Shown: one piece after another, positions 49,901 through 57,475 of the stretch | How positions within the stretch are numbered: position 1 is the first letter of the stretch | Layout of the letters: each line of letters begins with the position of its first letter | NCBI GenBank assembly: GCA_052437175.1 | Contig: JBQVOK010000003.1 | Coordinates: 248,001 to 312,000 of the forward strand | Source of the DNA: JACVCJ01 sp052437175 | GTDB lineage: Bacteria; Bacteroidota; Bacteroidia; CAIKAF01 | Direction: 5' to 3' | Length of the DNA: 64,000 bases | The notes under the pieces: model-generated | What the model was told of the DNA's origin: nothing | The model's input: only the letters and a program-made list of their open reading frames with translations | The model's database searches: none | Translations under genes and position numbers: made by a program

Positions 49901-52693
49901 TTTAGCTATACCAATAATACGTATTGTACCAATGGCAGCAGCGATCCTATGCCTGCGGTGCAGACCCCGGGCGGAACATTCAGTGCTTCCCCGGCAGGAC
50001 TCGTATTCCTGAGTGCCTCTACCGGCCAGATCGACGTTTCGGCGTCTGCGGCAGGTACCTATACGGTAACACACAGTCTGCCCACATCTTTCTGTAATGC
50101 TACGGCTACCTTTGTGGTTACCATCAATTCGGGCGCAGTGGCTACACTCAATTACCCGGGTTCTTCCTTCTGTACCGATGATCCGGCTCCGTACCCGACC
50201 TTTGCACCGGGCGCAGGCGGAAGCTTTACGGCCAGTCCTTCGGGCCTGGTATTCGGAAGTACGTTCGGCGATATTGACCTGCAGGGTTCTGCAGCCGGCA
50301 CCTATACCGTAAGTTATACGGTGGGCGGCGCCTGTCCTTCTACAGCTACACAGGTGATCAATGTAAAACAGTCGCCGGTGCTTACCATCGGCGGTCCTTC
50401 CGTATTCTGTGACAACGGTGCACTTACCCAGATCAATGCCACTCCGGCGGGCGGTCTGTTCACGGGCGGTGTATTTATTACGGGCGGAGGTCAGTTCAAC
50501 CCGGGTGTTGCCGGTGCGGGTGTACACAGCATCGTGTACCAGTACACAGCGCCCAATGGTTGTGCCGGTTTTGCCACTACCAATATCCAGGTAAACCCTT
50601 CACCGGTGATAAATGTAACAACCCCGGCCCCGCTTTGCGATAATGGTACGGCAGTGGCGCTCAACGCCACACCGGGTGGTGGTACCTGGAGCGGCTCCCC
50701 TTTTGTGAACAGCGGCGGTCTTTTCGATCCTTCGCTGTCTGGCCCGGGAACCTTTAATCCTATTTATTCGTATACAGATGTAAATGGCTGTACGGGCGCA
50801 GGCAGCACTTCGGTGATCGTGAACACGGCCCCGAACGCGGCTATATCGGCCCAGCCCGTGATCTGTTCCACAGGCAGCCCCGTTCAGCTGAATGCTGTGA
50901 ACGCAGGCGGCACCTGGAGCGGTGGTCCTTATGTAAATGGAACGGGTATGTTCGATCCGGCTGTTTCCGGTTCCGGCGCATTCTCCGTAACCTATACGCT
51001 GAGTTCCGGCGGTTGTACGGCCAGTTCCACACAGAGCGTGCTGGTAACCCAGGGACCGAATGCCTCCATCAGTCCGGTAAGTGCCCTGTGTACCAATGCC
51101 ACACCGGTACAGCTGATCTCTGCCACCTCGGGCGGAACTTTTGCCGGCGGAGCCTTTGTAAGCAGTGCGGGCATCTTTGATCCGGCTGCGGCAGGCACAG
51201 GCACACACACCGTAACGTATACCGTAACGCAGGGCGCGTGTTCGGCCACAGGCAGTACACAGATCAATGTAATTGCCGCACCTTCGGCAAATATCACCGG
51301 AACGCTTACCCATTGTTCGGCCGATTCAGCCTTCTTTATAAGCGCTACCCCGGTGGGCGGTACCTACAGCGGTAATCCCTACATCAGTATTGCCGGTCTG
51401 TTCTATCCGCAACTGAGCGGACAGGGTCTGTACCCGGTGGTATACAGCGTATCTGCCGGTAACGGTTGCGTGGCAACAGATACCGTAACGCTTACCATTA
51501 ACCAGTCGCCGGATGCGACCTTTGCCCCGGGCAGTACCATGTGTACTTCGGACGGGCTGACCACCTTTGCGGTGAATTCGGGCGGCGGTACCTGGAGCGG
51601 CGGCGCCTACATTACGGCGGGCGGTGTGTTCGATCCTGCAGTTGCGGGAGCGGGCAGTCACCCGGTAACCTACACGGTGAGCAATGCCGGTTGTTCGGAC
51701 ACCTATAGCACTTTTGTGAACGTAACTTCAGCCCCGAACGTACAGGTGCTTTCTGCACTGAACTATTGCTTTAACGACGGGTCCCAGATGATGTTCGGAA
51801 ATATCCCGGGCGGCGTATGGACGGGTGGTTCCTATATTTCAGGGGCCGGACTGTTCGATCCGCAGATCTCCGGTACAGGCACACACCTGGTGGTGTACAC
51901 GGTAACGGGCGGCAACGGCTGTGCCGGTTTCGACAGCGTATATGTAAACATCAATGCCAACCCGGATGCAACCATTACCTACCCGGGAACGGTTTGCGAA
52001 AATGCGGGTATCCAGACGCTGACGGCGGTTACGTCCGGCGGTACCTGGGGCGGCGGTCCGTATGTGAACAACAACACCTTCGATCCTGCTGTAGCGGGAC
52101 TGGGTAGTCACCTGGTTACCTACAGCGTAACTTCGGGTCAGGGTTGTTCGGCTTCGGCTTCCATTACCGTAACGGTTGATCCGCTGCCGGTAGCCCTGTT
52201 CAATAACCAGAACAATGGTCTTACCGTATACTTTACCGATATCTCGCAGAATGCACAGGGCTGGACCTGGAACTTCGGCGACGGCAGTGCAGACGTGACC
52301 ACACAGAACCCGGTGCACCAGTTCCCCGATAACGGAACCTACCAGGTACGCCTCATCATTTCGAACGGCTGCGGCAACGACACCATCATTCGATCTGTAT
52401 ACGTAAATAAAGCACTTTCCCTGGATGAAAGCGACGCTGATTTCCAGGTCAATGCCTATCCGAACCCGGCAGTGGATGTGCTGAACATTACACTGCAATC
52501 GGCCGTTTCGGGTAAAATGACGCTCGAGATCATCGATATGCAGGGCAAAGTGATCAATATACGTAATGACATAAAATCTTCAGAATTGTACAAAGTGAGC
52601 ATGCCGGTGCAGAACCTGCTTCCGGGAATGTATACCGTACGTCTGCGTATGGAAGATACCATGTACACGGTACGTTTTGTAAAACAACCCTAA
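46937..52693 (+). CDS. Giant secreted repeat protein with PKD and T9SS type A sorting domain
   Basis: A 1918-residue cell-surface protein. A signal peptide (to about residue 19, ...GAFAQ) is followed by a N-terminal domain (about 60-330) of DNRLRE/beta-sandwich kind, then a Cys-containing domain (about 335-540), a series of Ig-like repeats (about 545-1000), and nine tandem units of about 75 residues (nucleotides 50360-52180) each with GGTWSGGxYVxxxGxFDP, GxGxHxVxYTV and a final GC. A PKD domain (WNFGDG, VHQFPDNGTYQVRL) and a type A sorting domain (YPNPAVDVLNI...GMYTVRL) complete it. Probably an adhesin exported by T9SS. Confidence 0.9.
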   Translation: MKRPLLTTLACTLVFGAFAQTQKSNAPESPANKEYIFSQASKAGAGVTVRAEKYPAGFEQDAAFRRQYDAGGPLDIYHREAEIMDLRDAYSKHFRLADGKVTAVITSGPQHYLKNGLWHTILTDISPNTQAGAGMYPHANHYNEFSTLYGNDASRVFALRENGTDVFGIQAPKLMFLDAQGNETGSITLNAFQSATASGNRITYTDVAPGIDLLAEQNGGGFKYSYVLKNQQAFAALPAGTVAVGISETLNMGPGFVNTEDGSNGRVAFSNGEKDVKFKKFLFYDSNDKQDRMRATQVKYAAGKISYAISAEWISDPMRVFPVYIDPTVTYTPTASVYWTGTVDDDGGCDFSTDNDDDDEIRVGFDDGTVDNDGYDGYAKFNINALPTNACISNAYSRFYQFNFRNTQAGGQCWGNDDQLDYFYGGIGPITFDPVISNCDQIRTAIGAAPVYGTFNVFSGYTLGTANGWKDYNAYNLNAVVTSARAVQNFMTLSFDYYGSHSDPGFQFCCFCTPDNDDWIDYRGWSDGNRPQLVVTYETPFIIGSAANVSANNVCAGTNVTLTLTGGTNGSSGNWAWYSGSCGGTLVGTSTASNAALTIPAPATTTTYFVRGQNVCGNTACQSVTLTVLANSTAATSINATSNPICLGSTTTLSVAGGSLGAGAQWQWYSGSCGGVASGSGTAILVSPTTTTTYYARAEGTCNTTACASLTVTVNTPTVAGSLNASATSVCQGSTFNLTLSGQTGSVVQWERDLNGGGFTSIGNAGLTTITESGLAQGTYTYRVRVQNGVCAAAYSGTVVVNVIPASAGGNTYAFNSALCQGNGTLISLSGQVGTILYWEQQLNGGGYTNIGSAGSASLVTGVLAPGVYDFRAVVQSGACTTATSAVATVTVSANTVAGTASIVPDTICIGTPLTVNLGGQTGSVLYWERDISGSGYSNIGAAGANPLTVTPNTAGLHTYRAVVQSGACPQSISVSDIVYVKPLGNASFSYTNNTYCTNGSSDPMPAVQTPGGTFSASPAGLVFLSASTGQIDVSASAAGTYTVTHSLPTSFCNATATFVVTINSGAVATLNYPGSSFCTDDPAPYPTFAPGAGGSFTASPSGLVFGSTFGDIDLQGSAAGTYTVSYTVGGACPSTATQVINVKQSPVLTIGGPSVFCDNGALTQINATPAGGLFTGGVFITGGGQFNPGVAGAGVHSIVYQYTAPNGCAGFATTNIQVNPSPVINVTTPAPLCDNGTAVALNATPGGGTWSGSPFVNSGGLFDPSLSGPGTFNPIYSYTDVNGCTGAGSTSVIVNTAPNAAISAQPVICSTGSPVQLNAVNAGGTWSGGPYVNGTGMFDPAVSGSGAFSVTYTLSSGGCTASSTQSVLVTQGPNASISPVSALCTNATPVQLISATSGGTFAGGAFVSSAGIFDPAAAGTGTHTVTYTVTQGACSATGSTQINVIAAPSANITGTLTHCSADSAFFISATPVGGTYSGNPYISIAGLFYPQLSGQGLYPVVYSVSAGNGCVATDTVTLTINQSPDATFAPGSTMCTSDGLTTFAVNSGGGTWSGGAYITAGGVFDPAVAGAGSHPVTYTVSNAGCSDTYSTFVNVTSAPNVQVLSALNYCFNDGSQMMFGNIPGGVWTGGSYISGAGLFDPQISGTGTHLVVYTVTGGNGCAGFDSVYVNINANPDATITYPGTVCENAGIQTLTAVTSGGTWGGGPYVNNNTFDPAVAGLGSHLVTYSVTSGQGCSASASITVTVDPLPVALFNNQNNGLTVYFTDISQNAQGWTWNFGDGSADVTTQNPVHQFPDNGTYQVRLIISNGCGNDTIIRSVYVNKALSLDESDADFQVNAYPNPAVDVLNITLQSAVSGKMTLEIIDMQGKVINIRNDIKSSELYKVSMPVQNLLPGMYTVRLRMEDTMYTVRFVKQP

Positions 52694-52708
52694 GAACTGT
52701 TCTCACAC

Positions 52709-54181
52709 ATGCTAAAAAAAACACTGTATCCATGGATGGCAGGCCTGGCACTTATGCTGGGCCTGTCAGACACCCTATCGGCCCAGTACACGCCTGCACA
52801 GGTTCAGGCCCTGGAGCAGGCCAAAAGGGCAAAACTCCAGGCCGGGCAGAACACGCCCAAAAGCGACAAGAACATACAGCCCGAACAGGACTGTCCCGAT
52901 GCCATTACGATCTGCCAGGACGTGTATGTACAAACCTTTTCCTACTCGGGCACAGGGTATATTCCCAATGAGATAAACCCGGCCATTTCCTGCCTCGACG
53001 GCGGCGAACAGAACGACGTATGGTACATCTTTACGGCCCTGAACACGGGTATCCTGAACTTTACCATTACACCGCTGAACCCGGCCGACGATTATGACTG
53101 GGCCGTATTTGACCTTACCGGTCACAGCTGCCCGGAGATCTACGTAGATCCTTCGCTGCAGGTGGCCTGTAACTTTTCGGCCATAACCGGCCCTACAGGC
53201 GCCAATAACGATACTACGGGGCATCCGCAGAACGAACTGGCCATACCCGTAACGGCTGGCCATACCTTTGTGATCAATGTGAGCAATTTCAGCGCCACGC
53301 AATCGGGATATACGCTCGATTTTTCAGCCGGAACGGTAGAACTGTACGATACCATTCCGCCGGTAGCTGATTCGGCCGCCTATGTATGTAACAATTACGG
53401 AGTTCGTATATACTTTAATGAGCTGATATCCTGCGGCACCATTGCTGCGGACGGATCTGACTTTTTTGCCACGAACAGCGCCGGTTCCCCGGTAGCCGTG
53501 ATCGGGGCCGTTGGCGTGGAATGTTCGCCTTCTCATAAGTATACGAATTATATCGATGTGATGATCGCCGGGCAAACCCAGAACGAAACCATTACCGTTG
53601 GGGTAAAAGAAGGTTCGGACGGGAATTCCATCGGTGATAAATGCCTGAACATGATGACCACTATGTCTATATCGGCACTGGTAGGTCCGCAGCCCTTGGT
53701 AAACCTGGGCGAAGATCTGAAACTGTGTCCCGTAGACCTGTATTACCCGGTGCTGGACGCCGGTGTAAGCGATGCCGTGTACAGCTGGTACCGCAACGGC
53801 GTTTCCCTGCCCGATTCCGCGCAGAGCTATCAGCCTTCCTCGCCCGGGCAGTACAGCGTGATCGTATTCAAGGACATCACTTCGGACCCCTGTGTACTGA
53901 GTGATACCCTGAACGTGGATATTGCCATGGACTATTGCATCGACAATATGCCGAATGCCTTTTCGCCCAACGGAGACGGTTACAACGATATCCTGCTGAA
54001 CGGCGTGGACGTGGCCATTGTGAACCGCTGGGGCCAGACCATGTTTGTGGGCAATACCGGCTGGGACGGTACGGTGAACGGCGAAAATGCCTCCAACGGA
54101 ACCTATTATGCCATCGTAAAGTTTTATAATTCCGGCGGGGAACTCATTACCCTGAAATACCCCGTAACCCTTGTTCGTTAA
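52709..54181 (+). CDS. Secreted protein with T9SS type B (gliding-motility-type) sorting domain
   Basis: A 490-residue secreted protein with a signal peptide (MLKKTLYPWMAGLALMLGL... ends LSAQ). The middle (about 60-210) has DCPDAITICQDVYVQTF and DDYDWAVFDLTGHSCPEIY, the type seen in Bacteroidota surface proteins with a metallopeptidase-like or CUB-like beta sandwich. A further beta domain (about 215-330) leads to the C-terminal type B domain: PNAFSPNGDGYNDIL, NRWGQTMFV and NGTYYAIVKFYNSGG. Type B proteins use PorP/SprF-type partners for secretion; such a partner lies two genes downstream. Starts 15 bases after the adhesin stop. Confidence 0.92.
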   Translation: MLKKTLYPWMAGLALMLGLSDTLSAQYTPAQVQALEQAKRAKLQAGQNTPKSDKNIQPEQDCPDAITICQDVYVQTFSYSGTGYIPNEINPAISCLDGGEQNDVWYIFTALNTGILNFTITPLNPADDYDWAVFDLTGHSCPEIYVDPSLQVACNFSAITGPTGANNDTTGHPQNELAIPVTAGHTFVINVSNFSATQSGYTLDFSAGTVELYDTIPPVADSAAYVCNNYGVRIYFNELISCGTIAADGSDFFATNSAGSPVAVIGAVGVECSPSHKYTNYIDVMIAGQTQNETITVGVKEGSDGNSIGDKCLNMMTTMSISALVGPQPLVNLGEDLKLCPVDLYYPVLDAGVSDAVYSWYRNGVSLPDSAQSYQPSSPGQYSVIVFKDITSDPCVLSDTLNVDIAMDYCIDNMPNAFSPNGDGYNDILLNGVDVAIVNRWGQTMFVGNTGWDGTVNGENASNGTYYAIVKFYNSGGELITLKYPVTLVR

Positions 54182-54185
54182 GACC

Positions 54186-56096
54186 ATGAAAAAACTATAC
54201 ATTTCCATACTTACACTGCTCCTCGGCATTGCGTTACTCCCGGCACAGACCCCGCTGGAAAAAGCCGACTGGAAATACGAGGATAAAAATTACGTGGACG
54301 CCGCCGCAGAATATGAAAAGCTGGTGGCTAAGATCAATGCCCCCGAGGCCAAAGCCCAGGTGATGTTCCGCCTGGGGAACTGCTATTACCACCTGAACGA
54401 TTATGCCCATGCACAGCAATGGTTCCAGCAGTCGGTGGATGCCAATGCCACCAATGCCGAACTTTTTGTGAACTACGGCGATATCTATACCTACCGCGGC
54501 CAGTACGAACAGGCGATAGCCCTGTACCGCAAGGCCGAGAACGATACGGCCTGGGGTAAAACTGCCCGTTTGCGCATACAGAGTGCACAGAGCGCCCCGC
54601 AACGCAAAGAGGTGTTTTCGGTGCTGCTGCACCTGAACGAAAAGGCACTGAACAGCGAAATGGGTGATTACGGTATCGGGTACATCAGTGCCGATAAAGT
54701 GGTGTTTACCACGTCCAGCAGCCTTTTCAGCGGTGCAAAAGATAAAAAGACCGGACAGGGTTTCAGTCGCCTGGTGGCCGCATCGGCAACAGAGAACGGA
54801 GACTGGAAAATAAACTCAGCCCTGCCGGAAGCGATCAATTCCCAGTACAACAACGGCAGCTTTACCTACGATAAAGTACATAAAGTAGGCTATTTTTCGC
54901 AGTGCAACGGGTATGACGGCAAGAGCAAATCCTGCGTACTGCTTTCTACTACTTACGATCCTGCGGTAGGCAGCTGGGGTACCCCGGAAGTACTGCCTTT
55001 CTGCACAGACGGGGCCAATTACGCACATCCCGCGATCAGCGGCGATGGTAAAACGCTGTTCTTTACCTCTGACCGTCCGGGTGGCATAGGCGGCAAAGAC
55101 CTGTACAAGGTTTCCCGCGGGGCAGCGGCCAATTCATGGGGAATGCCGGCCAACCTGGGACAGGAGATCAATACGGTAGCCAACGAAGGCTTTCCGACCA
55201 TTGCCGGAGACTCGCTGTTCTTCTTTTCCAGCAACGGTAAGGCCGGCCTGGGCGGATACGATATCTTTAAAGCGAAATACAACAACAGCAATCCTTCGAA
55301 GCCTGTGCCCATGGATATTCCCTTCAATTCGGCCGGGGACGATTTCGGGCTGATCTATTCGGCACAGAGCCGCTTCGACGGTTTCTACTGCAGTAACCGC
55401 GGTGGCGGTATCGGTAACGACGATATCTACCGCTTTATGCTCGATCCTAAGTACAAAACGATCGGCGGTTATATCCGTGAGGAAAAAACGGGACTGCCCG
55501 TAGCCAATGCCAAAGTGACCCTGATGGGCACCGACGGCAGCACCCTGACGGCCGTTACAGACAATACCGGGCGTTTTTCACTGGATAATGTAAACCCCGA
55601 AGCCGGGTACAAGATCCTGGGTTCGGCAGACGGTTATTTTTCGGCATCGGCCCTGGTAAAAGCCCTCGATCTGAATGCAAGCACCGACCAGTCGGCCCTG
55701 CTTAGCGAGCGCAATTCGGCCCAGGTAAACCTCATGAAGATCACAAAGGATGAGATCAAACTCGACAATATCTACTACGAATACAACAAGGCCGAGCTGA
55801 CCGAAACCTCGAAGCGGGAACTGAACAAACTGGTTACCCTGCTCAAGGAAACCCCGAACATCCATATTGTGATCAACTCGCATTCCGACGAACAGGGAAG
55901 CGATAAATACAACCTGGAACTGTCGCAGCGCCGCGCCAAAAGTGTGGTGGACTTCCTGATCGAGAACGGTATCGAGGCCGGGCGTCTCACCTCCAAAGGC
56001 TGGGGCGAAAGCAACCCGCTGAACAAGAACGCCACTACCGAAGAACAACATGCCGCTAACCGCCGTACCACATTCCAGGTAACCAACGCTCAATAA
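54186..56096 (+). CDS. PorE-like OmpA-family protein (TPR, beta-propeller, carboxypeptidase-like, OmpA)
   Basis: A 636-residue exported protein with signal peptide MKKLYISILTLLLGIALLPAQ. In order: TPR repeats (about 25-130), PD40/WD40-like beta-propeller blades (about 150-420, GKTLFFTSDRPGGIGGKDLY and DSLFFFSSNGKAGLGGYDIF), a carboxypeptidase-regulatory-like domain (about 425-510), and an OmpA peptidoglycan-binding domain (about 525-636, NIYYEYNKAEL...HSDEQGSDKYN...GWGE). This is the PorE/SprE layout, which ties the T9SS ring to peptidoglycan. It has no Cys lipobox at the start. Fifth base after the previous stop; same operon. Confidence 0.9.
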   Translation: MKKLYISILTLLLGIALLPAQTPLEKADWKYEDKNYVDAAAEYEKLVAKINAPEAKAQVMFRLGNCYYHLNDYAHAQQWFQQSVDANATNAELFVNYGDIYTYRGQYEQAIALYRKAENDTAWGKTARLRIQSAQSAPQRKEVFSVLLHLNEKALNSEMGDYGIGYISADKVVFTTSSSLFSGAKDKKTGQGFSRLVAASATENGDWKINSALPEAINSQYNNGSFTYDKVHKVGYFSQCNGYDGKSKSCVLLSTTYDPAVGSWGTPEVLPFCTDGANYAHPAISGDGKTLFFTSDRPGGIGGKDLYKVSRGAAANSWGMPANLGQEINTVANEGFPTIAGDSLFFFSSNGKAGLGGYDIFKAKYNNSNPSKPVPMDIPFNSAGDDFGLIYSAQSRFDGFYCSNRGGGIGNDDIYRFMLDPKYKTIGGYIREEKTGLPVANAKVTLMGTDGSTLTAVTDNTGRFSLDNVNPEAGYKILGSADGYFSASALVKALDLNASTDQSALLSERNSAQVNLMKITKDEIKLDNIYYEYNKAELTETSKRELNKLVTLLKETPNIHIVINSHSDEQGSDKYNLELSQRRAKSVVDFLIENGIEAGRLTSKGWGESNPLNKNATTEEQHAANRRTTFQVTNAQ

Positions 56097-56098
56097 CC

Positions 56099-57007
56099 AT
56101 GAAAAAAGTACTTCTAAGCACCGCGATCTTACTTTCGGCACTGGCTCTGCGGGCGCAAAACGATCCGAATATAACGCACTGGTATACGATGCGGGGTGTC
56201 TTCAACCCGGCTTCCGCAGCGTCCAATAAAGGGGTGGAGGCCGCTATTCTGCAACGCGAGCAGTGGTTCGGCCTGGAAAACCGTCCCGGTACCTCTTTCC
56301 TGAATGCCGGCTACTACATTGCCAAGGCCAACAGCGCTGTGGGTATTTCCGGCTTTTATGACCGGGTAGGCTTTCAGCGTAATACCAATATCAAGGTAAA
56401 TTATGCCTACCACGTTACCCTGAACGAAAAGACCTTCCTGAGTGTGGGAGTGGGCGCGGGGTTCATCAATACGTCCACGCGTATGTCGGACCTGAATTTT
56501 TCGAACCCGAACGATCCCCTGATCGGAACCCTGGACCAGAACCGCTGGCAGCCCGACGTATCCATCGGTATCGAGGCCGTACATCAGAATTATACCGTAG
56601 GTGTTGCCGTGCCGCACGTGATCGGCAGCCCGGGCAGCAAACACCCCTACTGGGCGCGCGCCATCCATGCATACGGTAATTACCGCTTCCGTATCAGGAG
56701 CAAGGTAACGCTGGTACCCGGCGTGTTGGTGCGTACCACCTTCTTCAAGACCCAGTTCGAAGGAAACCTTACCGGTTATTTCCTCAAAGAACGCTTCTGG
56801 GTAGGTCTGGGATACCGTTACCAGGATGCAGGCTCCCTGCTGCTGGGCGTACACATGGGCAAGGGACTGCGCCTGATGTATTCGTTCGACTATACACTGA
56901 GCCGCATGCAGCCCTACAACACGGGCACGCACGAACTGGGACTGAGTTTCTCCTGGAAGAAACCGCACAAGCCTACACCTTCGCTGCTGAACCCGCGCGA
57001 TTTTTAG
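56099..57007 (+). CDS. PorP/SprF family T9SS outer-membrane protein
   Basis: A 302-residue outer-membrane beta-barrel protein with a signal peptide (MKKVLLSTAILLSALALRAQ). The start of the mature form, YTMRGVFNPASAASNKGVEAAILQREQWFGLENRP, is diagnostic of PorP/SprF (N-P-A-S/A, RxQW). PorP-family proteins work with type B sorting-domain substrates. It ends the operon, two bases after the OmpA-like gene. The operon as a whole looks like a dedicated secretion-and-anchoring unit. Confidence 0.94.
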   Translation: MKKVLLSTAILLSALALRAQNDPNITHWYTMRGVFNPASAASNKGVEAAILQREQWFGLENRPGTSFLNAGYYIAKANSAVGISGFYDRVGFQRNTNIKVNYAYHVTLNEKTFLSVGVGAGFINTSTRMSDLNFSNPNDPLIGTLDQNRWQPDVSIGIEAVHQNYTVGVAVPHVIGSPGSKHPYWARAIHAYGNYRFRIRSKVTLVPGVLVRTTFFKTQFEGNLTGYFLKERFWVGLGYRYQDAGSLLLGVHMGKGLRLMYSFDYTLSRMQPYNTGTHELGLSFSWKKPHKPTPSLLNPRDF

Positions 57008-57078
57008 GCCAGGGCACGTACCATAAGGAAAGCAGATACGTAGTTTTACAGGCACCGGATGATTTTTTCCGGAGGTAT

Positions 57079-57109
57079 TTTGCTTTTGCTCGTATACGCT
57101 GTACCTTTG
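57079..57109 (+). promoter_or_regulatory. Consensus promoter before the DabAB region
   Basis: TTTG (57079-57082), 19 bases, then TACCTTTG (57102-57109): both boxes match fully at optimal spacing, the cleanest promoter in the window. It would drive a transcript from about 57116 into the small frame at 57132 and the dab genes. Confidence 0.75.
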
Positions 57110-57131
57110 CATTGGATTTAAAGTACATGCG

Positions 57132-57395
57132 ATGATTGAGCAACTGTTCCGGCTGGAACTACCCGATGCTTTTATCAGTATACTGTTGGCGTATTATTTC
57201 CTTACGTTCAAAATATTTGCTGTCCGTTATGCCCTTATGCAGCTATCAGCCCGCAGCAGTCTAATAGCTGTGCGGAATGTACTGCCCGGTCTATGGGTGG
57301 CCCTGAAACGGCCCCGAAATTTTTCTGAGGCCGGCCCAATGCTTTACGACACATCGCAGCGTATTTGGCTCAACCAGCACAATCTCCGTATCTGA
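57132..57395 (+). CDS. Possible small protein upstream of dabA
   Basis: An 87-codon frame (MIEQLFRLELPDAFISILLAYYFLTF...) that begins about 16 bases after the transcript start of the best promoter in the window. One hydrophobic helix (about 15-30) and a basic end. No family match, and it contains an inverted repeat of the AGCTATC kind also found at 32.6 kb, so it may be just a leader. The rest of 57008-57475 has no other gene; a weaker -7 box (TATCTTTT) precedes dabA at 57447. Confidence 0.3.
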   Translation: MIEQLFRLELPDAFISILLAYYFLTFKIFAVRYALMQLSARSSLIAVRNVLPGLWVALKRPRNFSEAGPMLYDTSQRIWLNQHNLRI

Positions 57396-57475
57396 ACGGT
57401 TTTTTGGACACAGCGCTGACCTTTTCAGGCGGAGCAAAAGCATTCGTATCTTTTATTTAAATAATACGTCTTCGT

